A stretch of DNA of 64,000 nt from the NCBI RefSeq assembly GCF_013520985.1, contig NZ_JACDTY010000001.1, positions 62,001-126,000 on the forward strand, given 5' to 3'. This document shows, in pieces, positions 55,486-64,000 of the stretch. A program made the position numbers and the translations under genes. Positions within the stretch are counted from its first letter, which is position 1; the number at the start of each line of letters is the position of its first letter. The notes under the pieces were generated by a model. The model was not told the DNA's origin. It saw nothing but the letters and a program-made list of their open reading frames with translations, and ran no database searches. The stretch is from Mesorhizobium neociceri (GTDB taxonomy: Bacteria; Pseudomonadota; Alphaproteobacteria; Rhizobiales; Rhizobiaceae).

Positions 55486-56151
55486 ATGTCGCTGCAAGAC
55501 AAGCTTGATGCCTTCAAGGCCGACTTTGAGAGCAAGAAGGCGCCCAGACAGGCGGTCGAGATCATGCACCGCGCCACCGCCGAGCTCATCGCGTCCGGTC
55601 AGGCCGACCGCGCCCTGGGGGTCGGTGCGGTCGCCCCTTCCTTCACATTGGTGGAGGCTGACGGCGGCCTCGTTTCGTCGGCCGACCTGCTGGCGCGCGG
55701 CCCGCTGGTACTCAGCTTTTACCGCGGTGTCTGGTGCCCCTATTGCAACATCGAACTTGGCGCACTGCAGGAGACCTGGCCGGCAATCAACGCCACCGGC
55801 GCGCAGCTGGTCTCCATCTCCCCGCAATCGCCGGCGAACGGTCGCAAGGCCAAGCGCGACAAGCAGGTCACGTTCCCGATGTTGAGCGATCCGAACGGCG
55901 AAGTCGCCAGCGCTTTTGGCCTGCGCTTCCGCCTGCCCGACGACCTGATCGCGCTTTACAAGAGCTTCGGCGTCGATCTGCCTGCCGTCAACGAAGACCC
56001 GTCATGGACATTGCCGATGCCGGCGCGGTTCGTGATCAGACGCGACGGCATCATCGTCTATGCGGAGGTGAGCCCGGACTACACGATCCGGCCCGACCCG
56101 GCCGGTCTGCTTCCGTTGCTGACGCGGCTGCAAAACGCGGTCGCCGCCTGA
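55486..56151 (+). CDS. AhpC/TSA-family peroxiredoxin-like protein 2
   Basis: A 221-aa paralog of the protein at 52745. FYRGVWCPYCNIELGAL holds Cys84 and Cys87, and PARFVIRRDGIIVYAEVSPD is the final strand. ATG 55486 is preceded by CGGAGT. The downstream MFS gene starts 9 bp after the stop, forming a two-gene operon. Confidence 0.88.
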   Translation: MSLQDKLDAFKADFESKKAPRQAVEIMHRATAELIASGQADRALGVGAVAPSFTLVEADGGLVSSADLLARGPLVLSFYRGVWCPYCNIELGALQETWPAINATGAQLVSISPQSPANGRKAKRDKQVTFPMLSDPNGEVASAFGLRFRLPDDLIALYKSFGVDLPAVNEDPSWTLPMPARFVIRRDGIIVYAEVSPDYTIRPDPAGLLPLLTRLQNAVAA

Positions 56152-56160
56152 GCCTGCCCG

Positions 56161-57405
56161 ATGGAACCCATGGCAGCCACGAACCCGGCCGGCGTTGGCG
56201 CCGGCCGGCGCTGGTTGATGCTGGCGGTGATCTGCGCCAGCGCCTTCCTGCCCATGACTGCCTGGTTTTCGGCAACCGCAATCGCACCGCAGCTGACGCA
56301 AGTCTGGAGCTTGTCGCCGGCGCAAGGCGCCTGGATCACAGGCGCCGTGCAGGTCGGCTTTGCGGTTGGCGCGCTCGCCTCCAGCATTGCCGGCCTGCTG
56401 GACATCGTCTCGCTTCGCAAGGTGATAGGCATCAGCGCCCTGATCACCGCCATTGCCAATCTCTGCCTGCTGTTCGCGCCGTCGGTCAGCATGCTGCTGC
56501 TTGCCCGCTTCGCCACCGGCGTTGCATTGGCGGGCGTTTATCCACCGGCGCTCAAGCTGGTTTCGACCTGGTTCCGCAGGGGACGCGGCGTGGCAATGGG
56601 TGCCTTGCTCGCGGCGCTGACGCTCGGCTCGGCGTTTCCGCACCTGCTGTCCGCGCTTGCAGCCGATGTCGCCTGGCAGGATGTCATCGTCGCGACGTCG
56701 CTCGCTGCATTGGCCGGCGCAATCCTGATCCTGTGCCTTGGCGGCGAAGGCCCTTTTCTCTTTGCCAAATCGACCTTCGACCCCCGGCATATCCGGGCGG
56801 TCCTGCAGAACCGCCCGCTGGCGCTCGCCAATCTCGGCTATCTCGGCCACATGTGGGAACTCTACGCCATGTGGGGCTGGATGCTGGCCTATATCAGGGC
56901 GGGAAGCCCTAGCCTCGGCATTGATGGCCCGAGATCAGCATCCCTTCTGGCTTTCCTCGTCGTGGCATCAGGCGGAATCGGCTCGATCCTGGGCGGGCTT
57001 GTCGCCGATCGCATCGGCCGCACGGCAACGGCAGCAATGATGATGACGCTTTCGGGGCTTTGCGCCCTGACGATCGGCCTCGCCTTCGACGGACCGCTTT
57101 GGCTGTTCATCGCCATCGCCGTTCTCTGGGGCATGACCGTCATCGGCGATTCCGCCCAGTTTTCCGTCATGACCACCGAATTGAGCGACCCGCGCTATGT
57201 CGGTACGGCGCTTTCCCTGCAGTTGAGCGTCGGCATCGCGCTCACCTTCGTCTCGATCCACCTGACCTCATTGGTAGCGGAGGTGTTTGGCTGGCGCTGG
57301 AGCTTTCTCGTCCTCGCGCCCGGCCCGCTGTTTGGCGTAAGCGCCATGCTGGCGTTGCGGCGCATGCTTGCCGCAACGCCAATGGGGCAAAGGTTGACTA
57401 CTTGA
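56161..57405 (+). CDS. MFS transporter, NNP/CynX-like
   Basis: A 414-aa, about twelve-helix transporter. WFRRGRGVAMGALLAALTLGSAFPHL is the conserved loop 4-5 region and DRIGRTATAAMMM the 8-9 loop. It probably exports a compound linked to the peroxiredoxin 2 stress gene. Confidence 0.85.
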   Translation: MEPMAATNPAGVGAGRRWLMLAVICASAFLPMTAWFSATAIAPQLTQVWSLSPAQGAWITGAVQVGFAVGALASSIAGLLDIVSLRKVIGISALITAIANLCLLFAPSVSMLLLARFATGVALAGVYPPALKLVSTWFRRGRGVAMGALLAALTLGSAFPHLLSALAADVAWQDVIVATSLAALAGAILILCLGGEGPFLFAKSTFDPRHIRAVLQNRPLALANLGYLGHMWELYAMWGWMLAYIRAGSPSLGIDGPRSASLLAFLVVASGGIGSILGGLVADRIGRTATAAMMMTLSGLCALTIGLAFDGPLWLFIAIAVLWGMTVIGDSAQFSVMTTELSDPRYVGTALSLQLSVGIALTFVSIHLTSLVAEVFGWRWSFLVLAPGPLFGVSAMLALRRMLAATPMGQRLTT

Positions 57406-57591
57406 GGATCCACATAGCAGTTTAAACTAGTGTGCGACGATGAAGGTCGCGCCGAACGGCACCTTTCTGGTTACTTCGTTTCTCCACCGGACCGTCCGCA
57501 GGCGGCCTCAATGCGGTCATTTTGGAGCACGGCTCCGAACGTCACAAACGAGGTTAGCTAGAGTGGACTGTATGGCGTCACGGGAGCATCC

Positions 57592-57674
57592 GGAACGATA
57601 CGGGAAGATTTCTGATTTTGGCCCACGAAAAACTCAATAAATCAACATTCCTAATACGCCCTCCGGGCCCACCA
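57592..57674 (+). repeat. Degenerate repeat unit, copy B (short)
   Basis: GGAACGATACGGGAAGATTT through GGCCCACGAAAAACTCAATAAA to CCTCCGGGCCCACCA, matching the first ~80 bp of copies A and C. It stands in the 595-bp gene-free stretch 57406-58000, where nothing else is recognised. Confidence 0.75.
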
Positions 57675-58000
57675 ACATTTTAAGCGTTTGATTTCATTGT
57701 ATTTTATGGCTCATTTCGACACCGCCTTTGGCCTCGACCCCGTCGGTCCCTGAGAATCGGTCACTCAGTATCAGGCGAGGGGGATCGTGATAAATAGCGC
57801 GCGGGGCTTGCGTCGCTTGGCAAGGCGGCGACACGTTCGGCGCGTCATGTCCCGGCGGAACCGGAAATTGTGACCCGAAGCAGACTTCTCTTGGCCGGCA
57901 GTGTGTACAACCGCTCGTCAGGTCGCGAATTCTTCTACCTTGGCCGCAAATGCACTTCTTCGTGCTGCCGGGCATGGACATCGTGCCACAGTTGTACCGG

Positions 58001-58696
58001 CTACTCGGCAAAGGGCGATTCACGCAGGATGTCGACCGACAAGCGGCCGCGCGTATATCCTGGAACATATTTCAAAGCGAAGTCGGCGATGAAATTGTCC
58101 CTCGTAGTATTCGCATGGTTTCTTGCAATGTCACAAAGGCAAGTCGTCAGATGGTTCTTCATGCCAAGGCGAGGATAGACTGACAAGATCGCGTCCTTGT
58201 TGTCGTCGCTCAGTTCATCATACCCGACGCCGCCATAATCACACCCGATACCAGTCAGGCAGCTTACGACGTCGATCCCCTTGTGTCGGGCAATCGATCC
58301 GGTGGTGTGTAAGGCGATCGCGTCCCATATTGTGTCCGCGCGCCGCTCTCCCAACTCGTGGGAGAGGGCGAAGGCGCGGCCAGCGTCCGCTCCAACAACC
58401 TCGAAGCGACGGTCTGGAGCGCCGCCACGCGCAAGGCCGAGATCATGCAAAAGCACCGCGACAGCAACCAGTTCTGCGTCCGGGGTGAGCGCACGTTTCT
58501 GGGTGAGTTTCGCGCCATAAAGCCAGGAACGTACCACATGGTTCAGGAGCCAAGGCGGCGACTCGGTCTGCGCAGCCTCGTAGGCATCCCGGACGGCGCG
58601 ACTGTCGGGCAGGGTAAGGTCCAATGCCCGACCGACTGCCAGCGCATCAAAGAAGTCTGGCTTGTCGCGGTCGCTCATCTCGTCGCGGTCGCTCAT
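58001..58696 (-). CDS. HD-domain hydrolase, cyanamide-hydratase-like
   Basis: A 231-aa HD metal-dependent protein: LNHVVRSWLYG (first His), AVAVLLHDLGLARG (HD pair), DAGRAFALSHELGE and DAIALHTTG. This pattern matches the cyanamide-hydratase/diguanosine-type HD subgroup. The substrate is uncertain. The start at 58696 (GGAG upstream) lies inside an 18-bp tandem duplication, which creates two alternative in-frame ATGs. Confidence 0.7.
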   Translation of the reverse strand: MSDRDEMSDRDKPDFFDALAVGRALDLTLPDSRAVRDAYEAAQTESPPWLLNHVVRSWLYGAKLTQKRALTPDAELVAVAVLLHDLGLARGGAPDRRFEVVGADAGRAFALSHELGERRADTIWDAIALHTTGSIARHKGIDVVSCLTGIGCDYGGVGYDELSDDNKDAILSVYPRLGMKNHLTTCLCDIARNHANTTRDNFIADFALKYVPGYTRGRLSVDILRESPFAE

Positions 58697-58699
58697 CTC
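58664..58699. repeat. 18-bp tandem duplication spanning the HD-gene start codon
   Basis: GTCGCGGTCGCTCATCTC occurs twice head-to-tail (58664-58681 and 58682-58699). On the minus strand it gives MSDRDEMSDRDK, two copies of an in-frame start six codons apart. Confidence 0.9.
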
Positions 58700-58840
58700 G
58701 CGCTCCACGCGTTTCGCGGACACGTGTGGTTCGTCCCCGTTGGCTGAAGAGATTGGCATCGCGATGCCCAGACCAAGGATGCGGCGCCTAGCGATCCTGT
58801 AGCGATAACAAAGGCGTGAAGCCCGCACATGTCTGTCACC

Positions 58841-59527
58841 TCACGTTTGGCGGGCAGCCACCCAGCCTTCGAGACGTGCCCGCCGTTGTGCTCGGTTCGT
58901 CGCGCTGCGCGCGTTCACAGCTTCCAGAATTTCAGGCGACGCCGTATCCGGGCGGCCAGCATTGAAGGGCGGTTGGGGCGCGTATTCCAGACCAAGCTGG
59001 ACCATTTCGGCTACCCGTTGGCCGCTTAGCTCCGCGATGAGGGCCAGAACGAAATCGATGCCTGCCGTGACGCCGCCCCCGGACAGAATATTGCCGTCCC
59101 GGACGATGCGGCTATCGTCAACGATGGCACCGAAGATCGGCAGCAGTTCTTGCCATGCCCAATGGCAAGCCGCCCGGCGGCCTGTAAGGAAGCCAGCGGC
59201 TCCCAGGATGAGCGAGCCCGAGCATACAGACGTCAGATAGCGAGCAGTCGCCCCCAGCCGGATAATCTCGTTCAGATAGAGCTCGTTTTCGATCGCAGCG
59301 ACGCAGCCACCACCGCCCGGTACCAGAAGAACGTCACAGGACTCGATCGCGGCCAAGTCCTCCAGGTTCGAGAAGGTGAGACGGTCCGCCGTGATCGACT
59401 GGCCACCGAGCGACGCCACCCTGACGTCCAGGTCGGGCGTGCGTGAAAGAAACTGGTGCGGACCGGTGAAGTCCAGTTGAGTGACGCCGTCGTACACTGG
59501 CATCACCACACTGATTTGCTGTGACAT
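58841..59527 (-). CDS. DJ-1/PfpI-family protein, isonitrile-hydratase-like
   Basis: A 228-aa DJ-1 superfamily protein with the nucleophile elbow SVCSGSLILGAAGF and TGRRAACHW. The pattern resembles isonitrile hydratase (InhA). It may hydrate isonitriles or act as a stress glyoxalase. Its regulator (59600) is divergent. Confidence 0.78.
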   Translation of the reverse strand: MSQQISVVMPVYDGVTQLDFTGPHQFLSRTPDLDVRVASLGGQSITADRLTFSNLEDLAAIESCDVLLVPGGGGCVAAIENELYLNEIIRLGATARYLTSVCSGSLILGAAGFLTGRRAACHWAWQELLPIFGAIVDDSRIVRDGNILSGGGVTAGIDFVLALIAELSGQRVAEMVQLGLEYAPQPPFNAGRPDTASPEILEAVNARSATNRAQRRARLEGWVAARQT

Positions 59528-59599
59528 CGCTTACCTCCTGTAGCAAAAATACGATGAAGGGTGTTTGACCTAAAGGCCAAACTTCCCTATCATTCGGCC

Positions 59600-60535
59600 A
59601 TGAAAAAGCTTGGCTTCTACATCTCTCCAGGGTTTCAGATGCTCGACCTTGCTGGTCCGGCCGGCGCGTTCGAGGCGGCAAATGGCGAGATCGGACGTCC
59701 GGTCTACGAGGTCCATATCGTTGCGGCCGGCGTTGGGGCTGTCACCAACAGCCTTGGCATCTCGACAACTGCCGCCGCACTCGACGACCGCACGTTCGAT
59801 ACTTTCATCGTTATCGGGGGCCGGATCGATCCGACGCTTCCGGCAGAGGCTTTGAACGGGATAGTCGAGGCCGCGGGACGGTCCCGCCGCATTGCGAGCG
59901 TGTGCACCGGGGCATTCACGCTGGCGGCGGCTGGGTTATTGGACAGGCGCCGAGCGACAACGCACTGGCGACATGCCGCCCGGCTCCAACGCGACTATCC
60001 CGCCATCCGCGTCGAGGCCGACCGCATCTTCTGCAAGGACGGCAATGTTTGGACATCGGCGGGCATCACAGCCGGCATCGATCTCGCCTTGGCCCTCATT
60101 GAGGAAGATCACGGCTTTGCCATCGCCAAAGCCGTTGCCCAGCATCTGGTTGTCTACCATCGTCGCCATGGCGGACAGTCGCAATTCGCCGCGTCGATCG
60201 ATCTAGCGCCAAAGAGCGATCGGATCACTGCTGCACTTGGCCACGCACGCGATCACATTGCCGAGGACCTTCCCGTCGAGCGGCTTGCCGAGGCGGCGGG
60301 CATGAGCCTGCGCCAGTTCAGCCGGACATTCCGGGCGCAAACCGGCACCACGCCTGCGCGTGTCGTGGAACGGCTTCGCGCGGATTTGGCAAGAGGCCGC
60401 ATAGAGGCAACGGGGGAACCTGTCGAACGCATCGCGGAAGCAGTCGGTTTTGGCGACGCCGAGAACATGAGGCGGGCATTTATCCGGATCTATGGACGAC
60501 CGCCCCAATCGATCAGGCGGGCCGCTCGAATCTGA
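59600..60535 (+). CDS. GlxA-family AraC transcriptional regulator
   Basis: A 311-aa protein with an N-terminal DJ-1-like domain (ASVCTGAFTLAAAGLL, THWRHAARLQRDYP) and C-terminal AraC helix-turn-helix pair (VERLAEAAGMSLRQFSRTF and VERIAEAVGFGDAENMRRAF). It is divergent from the isonitrile-hydratase-like gene and likely activates it. Confidence 0.88.
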   Translation: MKKLGFYISPGFQMLDLAGPAGAFEAANGEIGRPVYEVHIVAAGVGAVTNSLGISTTAAALDDRTFDTFIVIGGRIDPTLPAEALNGIVEAAGRSRRIASVCTGAFTLAAAGLLDRRRATTHWRHAARLQRDYPAIRVEADRIFCKDGNVWTSAGITAGIDLALALIEEDHGFAIAKAVAQHLVVYHRRHGGQSQFAASIDLAPKSDRITAALGHARDHIAEDLPVERLAEAAGMSLRQFSRTFRAQTGTTPARVVERLRADLARGRIEATGEPVERIAEAVGFGDAENMRRAFIRIYGRPPQSIRRAARI

Positions 60536-60730
60536 GCTTGAGCGTGTCGTAGCACAACCGCCAGAGTGCGTGGAGAAGCGCCACGATCAGGCGTCCAAAC
60601 TGGTCCCATGGGTAGTTCCGACACCAGAGTCGCACTGCTAAAAAGTCCAAAGAAGCCGTCATGCGCTGATCCCAGCCAACGGTACCATCGGCATCGTTCT
60701 GATATAGTGGCAATCGCCGCGAGACGATCC

Positions 60731-61048
60731 GGAACACTGCGGGAAGATTTCTAATTCTAGCCCACGAAAAACTCAATAAAATCAATGCTTTTATACATCC
60801 TCCGTGCCCGCCATATTATTACAAATCAGTAGCTTATGCTTAAATCTTTGAGTTTGAATTGAACGTTAGTGGGTAAGTATTTTGACTTTTGAATGAAATG
60901 GTTTCTGGCCCGTTTGTCAATTTTCTCCGTCTCGTTAATGGCACCCGTCACACGTAGCTTAAGCCTCCTGGTTTCGAAAAGGCCTTGCAACGATGCGTGC
61001 GGTAATCGGCGGCAGCGACGTGCAAATAGGCGGGTTCTGAACTCGGCC
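60731..61048 (+). repeat. Degenerate repeat unit, copy C
   Basis: Same order of segments as copy A (GGAACACTGCGGGAAGATTT; GCCCACGAAAAACTCAATAAA; TTGAGTTTGAATTGAACG; TCAATTTTCTCCGTC; GGCACCCGTCACACGTAG; TGCGGTAATCGGCGGCA), with many substitutions. It lies in the ~990-bp gene-poor gap 60536-61528. Confidence 0.8.
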
Positions 61049-61094
61049 ACAGCCTCAAATTGCTCGAATGCGCTCGTCAGTTAACTTGATCTGA

Positions 61095-61205
61095 CTCGAT
61101 CCCACAAAGGACGACGTGCCGGCCTTCATCCGCGAGCACACGGAAGAAGGCGTTGGTGTTGATGTCGCCATTGAATGCGCGAGGGCAGGTCGCGGCCTAG
61201 AAGCC
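61095..61205 (+). pseudogene. Fragment of a zinc-type alcohol dehydrogenase gene
   Basis: The frame from 61095 reads LDPTKDDVPAFIREHT, then EEGVGVDVAIECARAGRGLEA. It matches the middle part of the Rossmann domain of medium-chain dehydrogenases (as in butanediol dehydrogenase). No start or continuation is present, so it is a remnant, adjacent to repeat copy C. Confidence 0.5.
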
Positions 61206-61528
61206 AGGTTAATAGCTAGCTTCGCCAATTCCAGGAGGCGACCGTCGTTGACCTCTCCGAAAGCGACGATGAGGTCATCGGGATCGTCAACCCGTCGCAC
61301 GCCAAAGTCTGTGGGTGGCGCAGACGCGGCAGCGCCGGCTTGGTTAGGCCCAGCCTAAGCAGAATTATCGAAAATCATTATTTGTGCATCGCACACAGCA
61401 TGCTTTGCTCCATCCGCCGGCTGAAAGAGAACAAAAAGAACGTCAGGCGGCAACCTTCGGCGATGCGCCCGAAGCGGGTTGTTTTGGTGCAGACAGCGCC
61501 TGACCTCAGAAAAAGACAGGGGAACGTG

Positions 61529-62518
61529 ATGACGACAATAATCTCGAAGTTTCGCCGTGCCGCGCTTGCGGCCGGCATTGCCCTCAGCGCCCTTTCGGTG
61601 AGCCTCCACGCCGAAGCCGGCAGCTTGAAGCTGGGCATGACGACCTGGGTCGGATACGGCCCGCTCTTCCTTGCGCGTGACATGGGCTACTTCAAGCAAG
61701 GTGGCCTCGATGTCTCGCTCGAAATCATCGAGGAAGCATCGCTGTACATGGCGGCCGTCGCCGCCGGCGAACTCGACGGCAGCGCCTCGACCATCGACGA
61801 AATCATGAAGTACCGTTCGAAGGACGTCTGCTTCAAATCGGTCTATGCATTGGACGACAGCCATGGCGGCGACGGCGTCTTGGCGCCGAGCAGCGTCAAG
61901 AGCGTCGCCGACCTCAAGGGCATGGAAGTCGGGCTGAATGAAGGCTCGGTGTCGCAGTTCTGGTTCAACATCCTGCTCAAGCAGGCCGGTCTCACCCAGG
62001 CCGATGTGAAGATCACCAACATGACGGCCGACGATGCCGCCGCCGCCTTCATGGCCGATCGCATTCCCGTTGCCGTCACCTGGGAGCCGCATCTGACGCT
62101 GGCCAAGAAGGAAAATAAGGGGCAGGTGCTGATCGACTCCTCGAAGACACCAGGCTTGATCGTCGATGTGGTGGCGCTGAACTGCGATTACATCACCAAG
62201 AATCCTGGGGATGTCGAGGCGCTGGTGAAGGGGCTCTACAAGGCCAACGAGTTCATCAAGGAAAATCCCGAGAAGGCTTACGAGGTGATGGCCAAGGGCG
62301 TCGGCGGCTGGCTGAAGGAGCCGAAGGACTTCGCCTCCTCCGCCGCGGGCGTGAACTTCTACGGCAAGGAGCGCAATGCGCAATTCTTCGCTGGTGGCGA
62401 GAGTGGTGACGCCGGCAAGCTGATCAAGCTCGGCGGCGATGTCTGGGGCGGCTTCGGCAAGCTCAAGATGGACATCAAATACGACGACCTCGTCGATCCG
62501 TCCTTCCTGACAAAGTGA
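61529..62518 (+). CDS. ABC transporter substrate-binding protein (nitrate/sulfonate/taurine class)
   Basis: A 329-aa exported protein. The signal peptide (residues 1 to about 30) is followed by LKLGMTTWVGYGPLFLARDMGYF, DGSASTIDE, the GGDGVLAP motif and VAVTWEPHL, which together place it with the SsuA/TauA/NMT1-like binding proteins. The ligand cannot be told. CAGGGGAA precedes ATG 61529. The permease and ATPase genes follow in the same direction. Confidence 0.87.
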   Translation: MTTIISKFRRAALAAGIALSALSVSLHAEAGSLKLGMTTWVGYGPLFLARDMGYFKQGGLDVSLEIIEEASLYMAAVAAGELDGSASTIDEIMKYRSKDVCFKSVYALDDSHGGDGVLAPSSVKSVADLKGMEVGLNEGSVSQFWFNILLKQAGLTQADVKITNMTADDAAAAFMADRIPVAVTWEPHLTLAKKENKGQVLIDSSKTPGLIVDVVALNCDYITKNPGDVEALVKGLYKANEFIKENPEKAYEVMAKGVGGWLKEPKDFASSAAGVNFYGKERNAQFFAGGESGDAGKLIKLGGDVWGGFGKLKMDIKYDDLVDPSFLTK

Positions 62519-62597
62519 TCTGGCCTCGCAAAGCGAGTTCGTTGGACCGCAGGCCGAGCCTTTCGCCTGCGGTCTATCCAGCCCAAAGGGTTTCCCT

Positions 62598-63464
62598 GTG
62601 ACATTGGCACCGAATGCAACGTCTCCCATCAGCCATATCGTGACCAAGAGCGTGGATCAGAATCAGCCCGGTCGATCCGTCTGGAAGGCTGTCGCGACGC
62701 CTTTTCAGGCCGTGTCGCGCCCTCTCGCCATCACGCTCAGCGTCCTGGTCTGGGTCGCGGTCATCGGCGGCTGGTTCGCTTTGACCTATTCCGGAGCGGT
62801 CAAGGAAATGTTCCTGCCGCGCCCGGAATCCGTCGTGTCCACCACCATCAGGATGGCGCTTGACGGGTCGTTGTGGGAGCACGTGCTCGCCAGCGTCCAG
62901 GTGGTGCTGATCGGTTTCGTTCTTTCGAGCATCGTGGCGGTGCCGCTCGGCTTGACGATGGGCACCTATCGCATCGTCCAGGCGGCGCTCGACCCGCTCG
63001 TCAATTTCATCCGCTATCTGCCGGTGACCTCCTTCGTGCCGCTTTTCATCCTGTGGATCGGCATCGGCATCGAGCAGCGCGTGGCCGTCATCATCTTCGG
63101 CATCTTCTTCCAGCAGTTGGTGATGATCGCCGACAGCGCCCGCGGCGTTCAGCGCGACCTCGTCAACGCCGCCTATACGCTCGGCACGAAACGCAGCGAC
63201 ACGGTCTTCCACATCGTCTTTCCGGCCACGCTTCCCAACGTGCTCGACGTGCTGCGCGTCACCATGGGCTGGGCCTGGACCTATCTCGTCGTCGCCGAAC
63301 TCGTCGCCGCCCGCAGCGGACTTGGCTACATCTCGCTCAAGGCGATGCGCGGCTTCCAGGTCGACGTCATCTTCATGGCCATCGCCATGATCGGTATCCT
63401 TGGTCTGTGCACCGACCAATTGTTCCGGGGCATCCGCCGCCTCGTCGCTCCCTGGGCCAATTGA
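62598..63464 (+). CDS. ABC transporter permease (SsuC/TauC-like)
   Basis: A 288-aa protein starting at GTG 62598, with about six transmembrane helices. The cytoplasmic EAA loop (YTLGTKRSDTVFHIVFPATLP) binds the ATPase. It partners the binding protein at 61529 and the ATPase at 63478. Confidence 0.9.
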   Translation: MTLAPNATSPISHIVTKSVDQNQPGRSVWKAVATPFQAVSRPLAITLSVLVWVAVIGGWFALTYSGAVKEMFLPRPESVVSTTIRMALDGSLWEHVLASVQVVLIGFVLSSIVAVPLGLTMGTYRIVQAALDPLVNFIRYLPVTSFVPLFILWIGIGIEQRVAVIIFGIFFQQLVMIADSARGVQRDLVNAAYTLGTKRSDTVFHIVFPATLPNVLDVLRVTMGWAWTYLVVAELVAARSGLGYISLKAMRGFQVDVIFMAIAMIGILGLCTDQLFRGIRRLVAPWAN

Positions 63465-63477
63465 GGAATTCGCTGAT

Positions 63478-64000
63478 ATGGACGCCCTGACACTCACGAC
63501 GAAACCGAAGAGCGCCGACATCGGCGTTGACAATGTGGCGCTGCGCTACGGCACGGGCGACAACGCAGTGCTGGCGCTGGACGGCATCTCGTTCCATGTC
63601 GCGCCCAATGAGTTCTGTGTGATCGTCGGCCCATCTGGCTGCGGCAAGTCGAGCCTGCTCTATCTCATCGCCGGGCTCGAGGAGCGCACCGGCGGCACGA
63701 TCGCCGTCGGCGGCAAGCCGGTCACCGAGCCGGGCGCGGATCGCGGCATGGTGTTTCAGGCCTATACGCTGTTCCCTTGGCTCACCGTGGCGCAGAACGT
63801 CGAATACGGTCCGAAGCGGAAGAGCATGCCGGCGGCCGAGCGCAGGGCCATCGTCGAGCATTTTCTCCAAGAGGTCGGCCTGGCGAAATTCGCCAACCAT
63901 TATCCCTCGCAACTGTCGGGCGGCATGAAGCAGCGCGTGGCGATTGCCCGCGCGCTCGCTAACGATCCGCAGGTGCTGCTGATGGACGAACCCTTCGGTG
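63478..64000 (+). CDS. ABC transporter ATP-binding protein (SsuB/TauB-like), cut by window end
   Basis: The first 174 codons only. Walker A GPSGCGKSS, Q-loop MVFQAYTLFPW, signature LSGGMKQR and Walker B VLLMDEPFG are all present. It powers import by the permease above. The stop codon lies beyond base 64000. Confidence 0.92.
   Translation, partial: MDALTLTTKPKSADIGVDNVALRYGTGDNAVLALDGISFHVAPNEFCVIVGPSGCGKSSLLYLIAGLEERTGGTIAVGGKPVTEPGADRGMVFQAYTLFPWLTVAQNVEYGPKRKSMPAAERRAIVEHFLQEVGLAKFANHYPSQLSGGMKQRVAIARALANDPQVLLMDEPFG

Noticed and set aside
60513..60785. 90-residue minus-strand open frame after the GlxA gene
   Set aside because: It runs across repeat copy C, has no Shine-Dalgarno or domain, and looks incidental.

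Overview
The window looks like chromosome of a Mesorhizobium-type alphaproteobacterium (Hyphomicrobiales). It is GC-rich, with dense C/G-ending codons. It has a short-form hisG that needs hisZ, a divergent oxyR/katG pair, a bdhA plus patatin pair, and several intergenic copies of a rhizobial mosaic palindrome. The genus is inferred from gene content and protein style, not from a marker gene. No tRNA, rRNA or CRISPR array was seen.

Core backbone, 1-16.8 kb and 19.6-29.0 kb: the end of a DUF3422 protein; glcDEF (glycolate oxidase) with a perfect operator-like palindrome ahead of glcD and a DUF559 nuclease-fold gene framed by 63-bp inverted repeats wedged between glcD and glcE; a divergent folD; an L,D-transpeptidase; tag; hisS-hisZ-hisG; an acyl-CoA synthetase; a ChaA-type cation/proton antiporter; a flavin monooxygenase; oxyR/katG; aqpZ; rsmB; a thioesterase; a nucleosidase; a MarR regulator with two identical operator palindromes; and guaA.

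Inserted blocks: (1) 16.9-19.6 kb is AT-richer and carries a Shedu (SduA/DUF4263) anti-phage nuclease and a pentapeptide/membrane protein. A duplicated 3' end of the acyl-CoA synthetase marks its edge. (2) From the 3' end of guaA to about 39.9 kb is an integrase-bearing island. It holds a tyrosine integrase, an AlpA-type regulator, a six-gene minus-strand peptide-modification (RiPP) operon, and a divergent SIR2 defence-type gene. The RiPP operon consists of a 64-aa precursor, a radical SAM/SPASM protein fused to a HExxH domain, a UPF0489/arginase-like enzyme, a GNAT acetyltransferase, a DUF483-like Cys protein and a GT2 glycosyltransferase. This operon is the most novel system here: its precursor ends in an Arg/His-rich core with one Tyr, and the neighbouring enzymes suggest ring formation, beta-hydroxylation, Arg-to-ornithine conversion and acylation.

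Stress and metal region, 40.0-57.4 kb: a bufferin operon (bufA1-bufB-bufC-doxX); a patatin-like pseudoenzyme; five small periplasmic or redox proteins; two MFS transporters; four LysR regulators, three of them close paralogs; and the hydroxybutyrate dehydrogenase, patatin and NDH-2 trio. A degenerate repeat unit occurs at 39.6, 57.6 and 60.7 kb and appears to mark block boundaries. Between the last two copies lie an HD-domain hydrolase, a DJ-1/isonitrile-hydratase-like protein and a GlxA-type AraC regulator. The window ends in an ABC importer operon of the nitrate/sulfonate/taurine class, cut off in its ATPase gene.
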